41,176 nt of DNA from a virus. Position numbers and translations under genes: made by a program. The notes below the pieces were generated by a model. The model saw only the letters and a list, made by a program, of their open reading frames with translations, did no database searches and had not been told where the DNA came from. The DNA is taken from the IMG/VR virus record IMGVR_UViG_3300036770_003412, positions 1 to 41,176 of that record. The stretch is one strand, 5' to 3'. Shown here piece after piece: positions 1 through 7,427 of the stretch; positions within the stretch are counted from its first letter, which is position 1, and each line of letters begins with the position of its first letter.

Positions 1-181
1 TGTCGGCGAACTGCTTGCCTAGCTCCTCTTGGAACTTCTTGTTGTCCGCAGCGCCGATCTCATCTTGAAGCTTCTGCTGGTCGCCCGCACGCCGACGCGC
101 ATCGGCCTCGATCTCGCGATTGCGCGCCAAGATGTCCTTCTGGACCTCGAGGCTGAGAGCGTCCGTCTGCCGATCGCGCTG
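1..181. repeat. Left copy of imperfect terminal direct repeat
   Basis: Bases 1-181 recur at 40996-41176 in the same orientation with only four differences (positions 128, 130, 156 and 157 of this copy). Both copies lie inside the lytic transglycosylase reading frame, which is open through the junction. This is what an assembler produces from a circular or terminally redundant genome. The differences indicate that the two ends derive from slightly different variants of the phage. Confidence 0.93.
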
Positions 182-1243
182 CGCTGCCTGCGTGATCTGG
201 TACTGGTTGGCGAGGCGGTAATAGGACTGCACCGTCCGCATGGGATCGCCACCACCCTCGGCATAGGCCTGCATGAGAAACATGCGATGAAGGTCGGGGG
301 AGATGGGCTGGAGACCGGAGGGGAAGGATGGCGTCTGCGCAGGTGCGGCCTGCTGTCCCGAAGGGGAGCTTTGCGGCATTGGCTGCGGGGCCTGCGGAGC
401 CTGCCCGCCAGATTGTGGAGCCTCCTCACCGTCCCAGCCGGCGAGATTGAGGACCGTGCGCGCGTAACGCTGACCAGCCGGATTGCCGGGCGAGGCGTTG
501 TAGCGGTGGAGAGCGTCGCGCCAGTTGCCCGTGCGGCGCTTGAGGTCGCTCATAAAGCGCGCCTGGGCGTTGAAGGACGCCTCCGGATCATTGCGCCGAT
601 CGCCCCTGTCGTCGATCAGTCCGTACTCCCGCGCCGTCGCCGGCATGAACTGAGGGATGCCGATCTCGCCCGAGGTCCCCTTCACGTTGGGGTCCCACGT
701 GTTGGCGCTCTCGTGCTGGGCCTGCGCCGCGAGCAGATCATAGGGGACGCCGTACATCTCGGCGGCGCGGCGGATCATCGGCTCGTACTGGGAGGGGACG
801 CGAAAGCCGGGTGCACGGCCTTGGCGCGGCGCGATCATGTCGGCGACGGGCGGCGGCGTCATGGGCGCGGCTGGCGTGGGCGGGGCCATCATGGCCGCTG
901 GAGGTGCGCCCATGGGAGGGCCGCCTTGCTGTCCCGTGGGCAAGCTTTGCGGTCCCATGATGCCCTGAAGCATCTGCCCGCCCATCTGCTGCATGTTTTG
1001 CATGCGCGCGAGTTCGGCGCGGCGCTGCTGGCGCATCTCGTCGCGATCTTCCTGGTCCTGAACGGAGGCGACGGCGCGAGAGATGTGCTGTCCCGTCGTT
1101 CCGGACCCGCCGCCCTGCTCCAGCATCGCCATGCCGAAGCGGAACCACGGATCTTTCATGACCTTGCTGAGAAAGCCGTCGTCCTTCGGCTCTTCAGCCT
1201 TGGGCGGGACGGCGGGAAGGGAGAGGGCGGAAAAAGGGTTCAT
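1..1243 (-). CDS. Virion-associated lytic transglycosylase, N-terminal part (gene crosses the contig junction)
   Basis: This is the first 414 codons of a gene that leaves the window at base 1 and resumes at 40995, ending at 40367. Joined, the product is 623 residues. ATG at 1243 follows the TGA of the upstream gene (stop ends at 1245) by one base. Residues about 25-75 are a module shared with that neighbour. Residues about 90-140 are rich in Met, Pro, Gly and Gln. Residues about 155-265 are a soluble-lytic-transglycosylase (SLT/goose-lysozyme type) domain, with catalytic Glu about 178 in AQHES, then GEIGIPQFMPATA and the RYNAS motif. Such domains in virion proteins open peptidoglycan locally during DNA injection, and position among the ejection-protein genes fits. 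Because the frame is open at the window edge, simple ORF calling misses it. The long open frame on the opposite strand here is a shadow. Confidence 0.9.
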   Translation of the reverse strand, partial: MNPFSALSLPAVPPKAEEPKDDGFLSKVMKDPWFRFGMAMLEQGGGSGTTGQHISRAVASVQDQEDRDEMRQQRRAELARMQNMQQMGGQMLQGIMGPQSLPTGQQGGPPMGAPPAAMMAPPTPAAPMTPPPVADMIAPRQGRAPGFRVPSQYEPMIRRAAEMYGVPYDLLAAQAQHESANTWDPNVKGTSGEIGIPQFMPATAREYGLIDDRGDRRNDPEASFNAQARFMSDLKRRTGNWRDALHRYNASPGNPAGQRYARTVLNLAGWDGEEAPQSGGQAPQAPQPMPQSSPSGQQAAPAQTPSFPSGLQPISPDLHRMFLMQAYAEGGGDPMRTVQSYYRLANQYQITQAAQRDRQTDALSLEVQKDILARNREIEADARRRAGDQQKLQDEIGAADNKKFQEELGKQFAD

Positions 1244-1244
1244 G

Positions 1245-1670
1245 TCAGTAGCGCGGTCCCTGCCGGAAACGAGATTGAGGCATCATGACCTGGGGGCCAC
1301 CACCCGGCGCCATCGGCGGGGGCTGCATGGCGCCTTGTCCCATGCCGCCGTTGTAAAAGCCGTTCGGGTCCTGAAAGCTCTTGAGCTGGCTCATCGCCCA
1401 CTCGTTCTGCCGCTTCATCGCGTCGAGTTGCTGCTGGCGATAGGCGCGCATCTCGTCGTTGTCGGCCTGATCCTGAACGGAGCCGAGGGCGCCAGCGACG
1501 TGCTGGAGCGTGGAGCCCTTGCCGCCGCCGCGCTCGAGCATGCCGAGGCCAAAGCGCATGAGGGGGCTCTCCATGAGGCCCTTGAAGGCCCACGGGTTCT
1601 TGGGGTCCTTCATGGTGGCTTGCCCCATGAAGCTGTCGAATAGAGGTTTTCCGGCGCTGAAGTTGAACAT
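1245..1670 (-). CDS. Small virion protein sharing the N-terminal module of the transglycosylase
   Basis: This 141-residue protein is not assigned to a named family. Residues about 32-80 closely match residues about 27-80 of the transglycosylase encoded next: both have an RFG-M-LE-GGG-GT/ST-QH core, then SVQDQ-D-DEMR and a Gln/Arg-rich helix. The C-terminus is rich in Gly, Pro, Met and Gln and is probably disordered. It lies two bases from the S74-type gene's stop and one base from the next start, inside the virion-protein run. A structural or ejection-apparatus role is inferred; the shared module may be a docking or packaging segment. Confidence 0.8.
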   Translation of the reverse strand: MFNFSAGKPLFDSFMGQATMKDPKNPWAFKGLMESPLMRFGLGMLERGGGKGSTLQHVAGALGSVQDQADNDEMRAYRQQQLDAMKRQNEWAMSQLKSFQDPNGFYNGGMGQGAMQPPPMAPGGGPQVMMPQSRFRQGPRY

Positions 1671-1671
1671 C

Positions 1672-2688
1672 TTACTCTCCGTTCTCGAGCTGACGAATAC
1701 GACGCGCCATGGCGCTCATCGTTGACCACATGACGCCCAGCATCACGGGCATCGGGATCATTTTGTCGCTGCCGCCGTATTGCGCAGCGAACTCATCCGC
1801 CATCGGACCGATCCTGTCCCCGTCGATCGTCTTGTAGGTGTAGGCGTATCCGGGGACGGCGCTCGCCGCGGCGATCAGGTCGTCATCATTGGTTGGCACG
1901 ATGTCCGTCTTGGCGTCTCTGTCCGACCAGATCGGCAGGCTCGCGATCGACGCGGCAGTGCCGATGATGTTGGACAGGGCGCTTCCCCCGCCCTCCTTCG
2001 AGGTGCTGCTCTGCGTCCCGTAGGGCGAAGCCGTCGGGTTGAGGACGCCGAAATAGTTCTGGAGGCGTTGATAGGGCGCGTTCTGGTAGAAATTCCAGCG
2101 GTCGAGGGCCTCCTTCGTGTAGTTGCCCGCCTGCTGCTGGTAGGCGTCGCCAACAGCCGCCAACTGGCTCGCGTCGAAATAGTCCTGCTGCGCGAGGTTG
2201 GGCGCAAAAAGCGTCGCCTGGATCTGGCGATTGCGCTCGGCGTCGTACTGCCCGCCGTACATCTTCGTCGCGAGGTCGCCCATCTGCTCGGTCATCGCGC
2301 CCTGATGAAGCGACGAGCCGTAGGAGCCGGATTGGTTGAATTGGCTGTCGAGCGCGCCGCGCACCTTGCCGGCGGCGAGGTCGAAGCTCTTCGAGAGAAA
2401 CGGGTTGCTCTCGGGGTTGAGATAATCCCCGCGCTGCGTTGCGATGTTCTGCGCCTGCGCGGCCTGCGTCAACGGAGAGCCGGAGATGGCGCGGTTCGCG
2501 ACCATGCCGAGGCTCTGCTCGGTCAGGGGATGGAAAGGGACGACCGTTGAGCCTGGGAAGGGATTACGCCCGTACGGGCTTGAATACCACGAGGCGAGGT
2601 CGCTCATGCCCTGCTTCAGGAAGGGCTGCGCCTCCTTCCACGGATCGTTTGATTGTACCGTCGTCGTCTTGCCGCCGCCCTTGCTCAT
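1672..2688 (-). CDS. Virion protein with C-terminal peptidase S74-like (intramolecular chaperone) domain
   Basis: This 338-residue product has a Gln/Ala/Tyr-rich N-terminal two thirds with no recognised fold. Its C-terminus begins at about residue 253 with WSDRDAKTDIV, the hallmark start of S74 chaperone domains (family consensus SD-R-LK-DI). In that family the Ser of the SD pair (Ser255 here) makes the self-cleavage after trimer folding, and the domain ends in a helix, as here (ARRIRQLENGE). The domain is short, like the truncated versions in many phage virion proteins, so actual autoproteolysis is uncertain. ATG at 2688 overlaps the upstream TGA as ATGA. Tail or ejection structural role is inferred from its neighbours. 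Confidence 0.82.
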   Translation of the reverse strand: MSKGGGKTTTVQSNDPWKEAQPFLKQGMSDLASWYSSPYGRNPFPGSTVVPFHPLTEQSLGMVANRAISGSPLTQAAQAQNIATQRGDYLNPESNPFLSKSFDLAAGKVRGALDSQFNQSGSYGSSLHQGAMTEQMGDLATKMYGGQYDAERNRQIQATLFAPNLAQQDYFDASQLAAVGDAYQQQAGNYTKEALDRWNFYQNAPYQRLQNYFGVLNPTASPYGTQSSTSKEGGGSALSNIIGTAASIASLPIWSDRDAKTDIVPTNDDDLIAAASAVPGYAYTYKTIDGDRIGPMADEFAAQYGGSDKMIPMPVMLGVMWSTMSAMARRIRQLENGE

Positions 2689-3164
2689 TGCTCAATTCCC
2701 TGCTCGAAAAGACAGCCGCTCTCGCGGAAACCGTACCCCCTTAGCCAGCCCCTTCGACCGGCGCCGGCAAGAAGTGTCGCGCCGCTGCGCGCGCCCCACG
2801 CCTTGAGCGTGTCGATCATGTCATGAAGCCAGTCCCGACCCTCGCCCGGCTCGCCACCGGCCCAGCGCACCGTCACGACACGCTGCTGCGGGTAGTCGTC
2901 CATGCTCGAGATCGTCATGCCGATGAGGCGCTCATCGCGCACGGCCACGAAGAGGACGAACTCCGTGCGCATGATGCAGGCGAGGATGTCCTCGGTCGAA
3001 TAGAGGCGCGAACCATGCTCCATCGACCTCTCAAGCCACGGCGCGACGCGGTCCCAGATGAGGTTGACCTTGTCGGGGTGGACGGGGACGATCTCGACGA
3101 TCGGCGCCTGTCCAGCGTGAGCGTCATCCGTGTCTGCGGAGGCGATCGGTTGCTCGTTGAGCAT
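2685..3164 (-). CDS. GNAT-like virion-associated protein
   Basis: This 159-residue protein has the spacing of a GNAT acetyltransferase fold: an N-terminal helix region, a strand segment around EFVLFVAVRDERLIGMTISSM, a second strand VVTVRWAGGE, then a helix and a C-terminal AGRRGWLRGYGFRES motif seen in acetyltransferase-like phage proteins. Podoviruses of the T7 group carry a comparable GNAT-like protein (gp13 type) among internal virion proteins. The canonical acetyl-CoA pyrophosphate loop (Q/RxxGxG/A) is weak, so catalysis is doubtful and a structural role is as likely. It overlaps the next gene by four bases. Confidence 0.75.
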   Translation of the reverse strand: MLNEQPIASADTDDAHAGQAPIVEIVPVHPDKVNLIWDRVAPWLERSMEHGSRLYSTEDILACIMRTEFVLFVAVRDERLIGMTISSMDDYPQQRVVTVRWAGGEPGEGRDWLHDMIDTLKAWGARSGATLLAGAGRRGWLRGYGFRESGCLFEQGIEQ

Positions 3165-3167
3165 GGG

Positions 3168-3503
3168 CTAGCCTTTCATCTGAAGGAGGCGCGAGAGCTG
3201 GCTCGTCGGTCTTTGCTCGCCATCACGCTCCGGCCCGCGCAGGATCTCCGCGAGGGCGCCGACACGCGACGGGATGCGGACGCCACTGTCTGGAGGGCTG
3301 CGCATCTCAATGAAGGGCGCGAGCGCGGGGCTGCGCTGCATGAGGTTCGAGGTCATCATGGGAGACTGGCTCACGCCAGGCATCATGAAGTTGCCGCCCT
3401 CCCAGTAATTCTGGGGCGGGACGATGTCGAAGCCCTGAGCGGGATAGGGCGTGAAGCCGCTCTTCGGTCCGCCCGTTGTCGGGGCACCGGCGCTCTTGCT
3501 CAT
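3168..3503 (-). CDS. Hypothetical small virion protein, Pro/Gly-rich
   Basis: This 111-residue product begins MSKSAGAP and is rich in Pro, Gly, Ser and Met, with little predicted secondary structure except the C-terminal SQLSRLLQMKG. No family is recognised. It sits between a tail-associated gene and the GNAT-like gene in a compact late operon, so it is probably a minor virion component. Upstream bases on the minus strand (AGGAGACATTTTC before ATG) give a convincing ribosome-binding site. Confidence 0.7.
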   Translation of the reverse strand: MSKSAGAPTTGGPKSGFTPYPAQGFDIVPPQNYWEGGNFMMPGVSQSPMMTSNLMQRSPALAPFIEMRSPPDSGVRIPSRVGALAEILRGPERDGEQRPTSQLSRLLQMKG

Positions 3504-3514
3504 GAAAATGTCTC

Positions 3515-3847
3515 CTAGCCGATAATGGCGTATCTGTAGGTGCGATCCGTCTGCGCGTTGTTGGCGTGCGAGATGACAACGGACCCGTTCACGCGGCCCG
3601 TCTCACTTACGTAGAGCGTCCCCGCCCCGATCTCAGCCGCGGCGTTGGCCGTCGCGGGGATGAGGACGACGGCGCTGTCAGCGGCGATGCGCGCATCGGT
3701 CAGCGTCGTCGAGGCCGCATTCGCCGCAAGGGTCAGCGTGCCGCTCGCATTCGATCGACCGCGCTGCATGGCCGTGATGATGTCGGCGGTATCCTTAACC
3801 CACTCGTTCATGTTGCCGGCGGTCTGCCGGGGTGCGCGGATCGCCAT
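3515..3847 (-). CDS. Small virion protein, possible tail component
   Basis: This 110-residue protein starts MAIRAPRQTAGNMNEWV. An in-frame extension upstream is open, but the start at 3847 overlaps the stop of the tail nozzle gene by one base (TGATG), matching local gene spacing. The second half is a Thr/Ala/Asn-rich beta-type sequence (TLTLAANAASTTLTDARI, VVLIPATANAAAEIG, GTLYVSETGRVNGS) ending in a Tyr-rich strand, like small beta-sandwich virion proteins. No named family is claimed. Its place next to the nozzle suggests tail assembly. Confidence 0.78.
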   Translation of the reverse strand: MAIRAPRQTAGNMNEWVKDTADIITAMQRGRSNASGTLTLAANAASTTLTDARIAADSAVVLIPATANAAAEIGAGTLYVSETGRVNGSVVISHANNAQTDRTYRYAIIG

Positions 3848-5343
3848 CACATATTTCCAGTCGCGACTTGGTCGAACTCGAAACCTTGCAACTGTTGCCA
3901 TGTGCCACCCTGCGCAACCCGGATCGAGGCGCGCGCGTATCGGCTGTTGACGCGGATGGGCGCGACGCCGTGGCGATTGCGCGCGACGAAGGGCGTATAG
4001 ACAACAGGCTGGCCCTTGCAGTCGCGATACCCGACCCGACACGTCATGTCGCACGTGCCGTTGGCAACGGGCCGGATGCCTCGCGAGAGGAACCTCTGCC
4101 CGTTGCCGTCAACGTCGCCCGTCTCAATCTCGGCTTCCGTGTTCTCACCAGTGAAATAGCCAAGGGCGTGTGAGGTATTGAAAGCGGAAAGGACGGGCTT
4201 CCCTTCGCCGCCCCAAACGCGGCTGTCCAATGATGCGGGGAGGCTATCGAGCGTCCCGAAGGCGTCAAGCTGCTCGAGCGTATAACCCACAGAACCGAGC
4301 TTCGTGAGGTTCGTGATGCTCACCTCCCAGGGCGGCGCCCAGCGACGTGTCACCGTGTTGAAGGCAATGACGCGGTCGATGTCGCCGCTCTGGCTGGAGT
4401 TCGACGGGTAGCCGACCAGCCACAAATGGTTGAAGGCGTCGTAGACGCCATTGACGCGGTTGAGGTACGTCTGGTTGACGTCGCCCCAGAAGGTCTTGTC
4501 CACCTTGCCGGCGCCGATCGGGATCGACTGCGAGCCGTCGCAGGCATAGAAGCCGTCCTCGCCGAGGTAGTAGAGGAGGCCACCGAAGGGCGTGATGCTC
4601 TGAGGCGCCGGACAGCCACGACCGCCTTCCAAAGGCTGGAGGGCGAAGACGTCGGGCAAGCCGATATACTGGCAGCGGATGAGGCCGCGCTCGAGGACGA
4701 TAATGGCGTCAAGCGATCCGACGCGCGGGGCGATGCCCTGCACCCAGCCCGCATTGCCGAAGAGGGTCTGAAAGCCGCTCTGGACCGCAGCCGCAGCCGA
4801 CGTCGCCGGCGTGGGCCAGCTCGTCGGGTCATCGATCGCCGACCACCACAGGCGCTGCGGCTGGTTGCCGTCTACGGCGTCGTAGGTGTTGCCGGCCATC
4901 AGGAAGCGGTTGACGACGGCAATATGGCGCGCACGCGGCGCGTCCGCGGAGAGGTCCGCGAACTGCGTCGAGACGCCGAGCGTATAGGTCTGGATCGGGT
5001 TCGAGAAGTTGCTCGCAATCAGCCGCTTGCCGAATTGCGTGAACTCCCAGTGGTCAGACGCATCCGTCGCGTAGCCCGTCGCCTTGGAGACGTCCGACCA
5101 CGACGCAGATCCACCGCCGAGGCGATAGAGCTTCGTGGCGTTGCCCGCGAAGGCAGACACATTGGCGTCATTGTCGATCGCGAAGGTCGCCCCCTGGCAG
5201 CGCGCGTTGATGGTGGCGATCGTCGGCGAGAAGGCCGCGACAGGGCCGTAGGTCCCGTCCGCGCGCGGGATGAGGTTTTTTCCCCCCACAACCGCCGTCT
5301 CGTTGGCGGGGCTGTCGGGGATGTACTCACCGAAGGGCATCAT
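3847..5343 (-). CDS. Tail nozzle / tail stabilisation protein (P22 gp10-like)
   Basis: This 498-residue product is a repetitive beta-strand protein. A region near residues 240-300 reads roughly as strand, QYIGLPDVFALQPLEGGRGC, then a Gly-rich GGLLYYLGEDGFYACDG stretch and SIPIGAGKVDKTF. This resembles the WD/propeller-like core of P22 gp10-type stabilisation or nozzle proteins. Such proteins form the hexameric tube below the portal adaptor of podoviruses. Its order after the capsid and adaptor genes in the late operon agrees. It starts at ATG 5343, ten bases beyond the adaptor stop. Confidence 0.8.
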   Translation of the reverse strand: MMPFGEYIPDSPANETAVVGGKNLIPRADGTYGPVAAFSPTIATINARCQGATFAIDNDANVSAFAGNATKLYRLGGGSASWSDVSKATGYATDASDHWEFTQFGKRLIASNFSNPIQTYTLGVSTQFADLSADAPRARHIAVVNRFLMAGNTYDAVDGNQPQRLWWSAIDDPTSWPTPATSAAAAVQSGFQTLFGNAGWVQGIAPRVGSLDAIIVLERGLIRCQYIGLPDVFALQPLEGGRGCPAPQSITPFGGLLYYLGEDGFYACDGSQSIPIGAGKVDKTFWGDVNQTYLNRVNGVYDAFNHLWLVGYPSNSSQSGDIDRVIAFNTVTRRWAPPWEVSITNLTKLGSVGYTLEQLDAFGTLDSLPASLDSRVWGGEGKPVLSAFNTSHALGYFTGENTEAEIETGDVDGNGQRFLSRGIRPVANGTCDMTCRVGYRDCKGQPVVYTPFVARNRHGVAPIRVNSRYARASIRVAQGGTWQQLQGFEFDQVATGNM

Positions 5344-5353
5344 GGGCGCAACC

Positions 5354-6019
5354 TCACGTCATCGTCATGCCGATGGAGCGAACGCCCAGGGACGTCCCGC
5401 TATACGATCCACGCTCCTCCGAGCGCGTCAGGCCGGCAATGGCGGCGACATAGGCCGACTGCCATACGCCAAGCATCTCCATCGCGCCGATATAGGGCGC
5501 GAGGTGGCGCAGGGAGCCGTAGAGGTAGACATTCGGGTAGGCCGTCAGGAGCCAGTTCGTGTTGTTCGCAACGAGGCCTGGCACCTTCGCGTAATAGATC
5601 AAGGCGAGGATGTCGCTCGCCGAGGCGCCGGGGCCGACGCGGATCTCGCTCCCGACCACGCTCCAGCTCGTCGCCGGGCCGGAATCGCCCGCCGAGTAGA
5701 TGCTGTCGAAGGCCTCCGGCGAGACCCACTTGAGGGGCGGCTTGCCCGTCTGGTTCGACCACCTTACCTCACGCATCTCGAGGTAGTCCGAAGGCAGGGC
5801 CGTAAACTCGCCCGTCAGGGTCAGGTTGAGGCGCGTCTCCATCGAGCGCACGCGCAGGGGGCGCACAACCTGGGCACCCGCCTGGTCAAAGGACCCGTTC
5901 TGGATGTCGCTCTCGGCGAGCGTGATGAAGGTGTTGATGACACTCGTCGTGAGGTCCGTGCGACCCGTGCCGAAGTCGGCGATTGCGGCCTGAAGGTCGG
6001 CAAGGTTCGCCAGGGACAT
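5354..6019 (-). CDS. Head-tail adaptor protein (SU10/P22 gp4-like)
   Basis: This 221-residue protein starts with a helical segment (LADLQAAIADFG, VINTFITLAESDIQNG) and continues with LALIYYAKVPGL followed by NWLLTAYPNVYLYGSLRHLAPYIG. That last pattern (NWLL-YP-YLYGSL-AP) is characteristic of the SU10-type adaptor family, whose members form the dodecameric ring joining portal to tail. Gene order capsid, small proteins, adaptor, nozzle is the usual one. The C-terminal GVRSIGMTMT resembles other members. It lies three bases downstream of a conserved small late gene. Confidence 0.85.
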   Translation of the reverse strand: MSLANLADLQAAIADFGTGRTDLTTSVINTFITLAESDIQNGSFDQAGAQVVRPLRVRSMETRLNLTLTGEFTALPSDYLEMREVRWSNQTGKPPLKWVSPEAFDSIYSAGDSGPATSWSVVGSEIRVGPGASASDILALIYYAKVPGLVANNTNWLLTAYPNVYLYGSLRHLAPYIGAMEMLGVWQSAYVAAIAGLTRSEERGSYSGTSLGVRSIGMTMT

Positions 6020-6022
6020 CGC

Positions 6023-6382
6023 TTACTCCACGAATTTGAGATGACCGCGACCCGTGCGCAGCCACTGCCACTCAGGGTCGTTGAGAAGGCGCGCGAGGAG
6101 GTGCTCGTTGCCCTTCTGCGTCGGGTCCACGCCGTATTTCTGCGTCCAAAGCACGACCACGCTCATCGGGATGCTCGCGACGTGCTGCATGTCCCGCGAG
6201 GGCGTGTAGCCGTCGTGAGAATTCTGGAAGGCGCGGTTCTGGTCGAGGATGTCCCACGTGCCAGAGGACGGCAGAAAGGTCGTGCGCTGCGTCGCCGTGC
6301 CGTCAAGCCAGTCGAACTTGATCTCCTCGCGGATGCCAGTCTCGGCGCCGTCGTCGAGCGTGAGGAACTTGTTGTCCGACAT
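6023..6382 (-). CDS. Conserved phage protein between capsid and adaptor genes
   Basis: This 119-residue protein has a recognisable pattern seen in equivalent proteins of other short-tailed phages: a central stretch MQHVASIPMSVVVLW, a helix with Lys/Asp residues, and the C-terminal LLNDPEWQWLRTGRG. The function of that group is not established; position suggests a head-completion or accessory virion protein. It begins at ATG 6382, sharing a base with the stop of the preceding gene. No membrane segment or catalytic motif is seen. Confidence 0.78.
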   Translation of the reverse strand: MSDNKFLTLDDGAETGIREEIKFDWLDGTATQRTTFLPSSGTWDILDQNRAFQNSHDGYTPSRDMQHVASIPMSVVVLWTQKYGVDPTQKGNEHLLARLLNDPEWQWLRTGRGHLKFVE

Positions 6383-6921
6383 CAGCCCACCTCCAAGGCC
6401 GTGATGTTGACTTTCGCGCCGGCAGTCTCCTGCAAGTAGGCGATATGCGTGTTGCCGCCCGTGAAGAGGACAACCGCCTCGTTCGCGGCCAGCATGAAAT
6501 CATTCGCCGTCGCCGCGACCGACGCACCGCCCAGCTTGACGTAGACGTTGCCGGGCGAAACGACCCGCACGTATTTCGCCGGCTTGTCTGCCGCCGTCGC
6601 CGTGATCGTCGTCGAAGACGCCGTCTGGCTCTCCGAGACGAGGTAGGTCCCGGTCCCGCCCAAGGCGCCCGTGATCTGGGAGACGATCGTCGTCCCCACC
6701 GTCACGCCAGATCCGGACAGGACGAGGCCGGGGGCGAGGGAGCCGCTGCCGATCGCCGTGACCGTGAGCGTTCCGCCGCCCGTTGTCGCAATCGATCCCG
6801 TGACGCTCGCAGGGGCCGGGACGCTTGAATCGTTCGGAAGCGTTGTGTTCGCTGTCGTGCCCGCGGATGTGACCTGCTTGCTGTACGTCCCCGGCACCAT
6901 GTATTCCAAATTCGACTTCAT
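6382..6921 (-). CDS. Decoration-like virion protein with Gly/Thr-rich beta domain
   Basis: This 179-residue product starts [13 protein letters not shown]. The ATG at 6921 has a GGAGA sequence eight bases upstream, whereas the longer open frame back to 6963 does not. Residues about 40-120 are Gly/Thr/Ser/Val-rich with the pattern [30 protein letters not shown], a beta-sandwich repeat common in phage capsid decoration and fibre proteins. The C-terminus ([21 protein letters not shown]) looks like a second small beta domain. Next to the capsid gene, a capsid-surface or neck role is the best inference. Confidence 0.75.
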   Translation of the reverse strand: MKSNLEYMVPGTYSKQVTSAGTTANTTLPNDSSVPAPASVTGSIATTGGGTLTVTAIGSGSLAPGLVLSGSGVTVGTTIVSQITGALGGTGTYLVSESQTASSTTITATAADKPAKYVRVVSPGNVYVKLGGASVAATANDFMLAANEAVVLFTGGNTHIAYLQETAGAKVNITALEVG

Positions 6922-6984
6922 GAGGTCGTTCTCCGATGGGTGATGGGCCGCGCGGCTGATCAAGACCGCGCGACCCTTTTCTGC

Positions 6985-7413
6985 TTAGAGGGGGCACATG
7001 GCGACGGTCACGACACCCGTCGCGTCCGTCAGCGTGCCCGTAAAGTCGAGCGCGAGCGCGTTGCCCTTCGCGAGGCTCAGCGCACCAGCCGTCGTGGACA
7101 AGGTCCCCGTCTGGTTGGTGTTGGCTGTGCCCTTGAGGTTCAGCGTGCCCGTCATGAGGTCCGTGCCCGAGCCGATCGCGGTCCCCGAGGGGACCTTCTC
7201 GACCATGACCGTGACCGCAGACCCGTTCGTGCCGGCGACCGTCACCCGAAGGGTGATGCCGACGACGCGCACGGCGCGCGGAGCCACGAAGAAGGCCTTG
7301 TCCACGCTGTTTGGGTCGTACTCTGCGCTCGCAAAGATGAAGGCGCCATCGTCCTGGTCTGTACCACGCAGGCCCATGTAGCCGTCATCATCCTGATTGA
7401 TATGAACACCCAT
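6985..7413 (-). CDS. Small capsid-associated (decoration-like) protein
   Basis: This 142-residue protein is dominated by alternating beta-type sequence (VVGITLRVTVAG, SAVTVMVEKV, NALALDFTGTL). It lies immediately downstream of the major capsid gene, where decoration or cement proteins are normally encoded. An AGGAG sits eight bases before ATG 7413. No named family is assigned. The acidic N-terminus (NQDDDGYMGLRGTDQDDG) is unusual for a small late protein. It may be a second decoration protein alongside the product of 6382-6921. Confidence 0.75.
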   Translation of the reverse strand: MGVHINQDDDGYMGLRGTDQDDGAFIFASAEYDPNSVDKAFFVAPRAVRVVGITLRVTVAGTNGSAVTVMVEKVPSGTAIGSGTDLMTGTLNLKGTANTNQTGTLSTTAGALSLAKGNALALDFTGTLTDATGVVTVAMCPL

Positions 7414-7427
7414 GTGTTGTGCTCCTA

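Noticed and set aside
29-1288. Long plus-strand open frame (419 codons) at the window start
   Set aside because: It is antisense to the transglycosylase gene, Arg/Leu/His-rich, and lacks recognisable domains. The minus-strand frame has intact SLT motifs.
4426-6439. Other long plus-strand open frames opposite late genes
   Set aside because: High-G+C shadow frames with Arg-rich translations, all opposite genes with clear domains.
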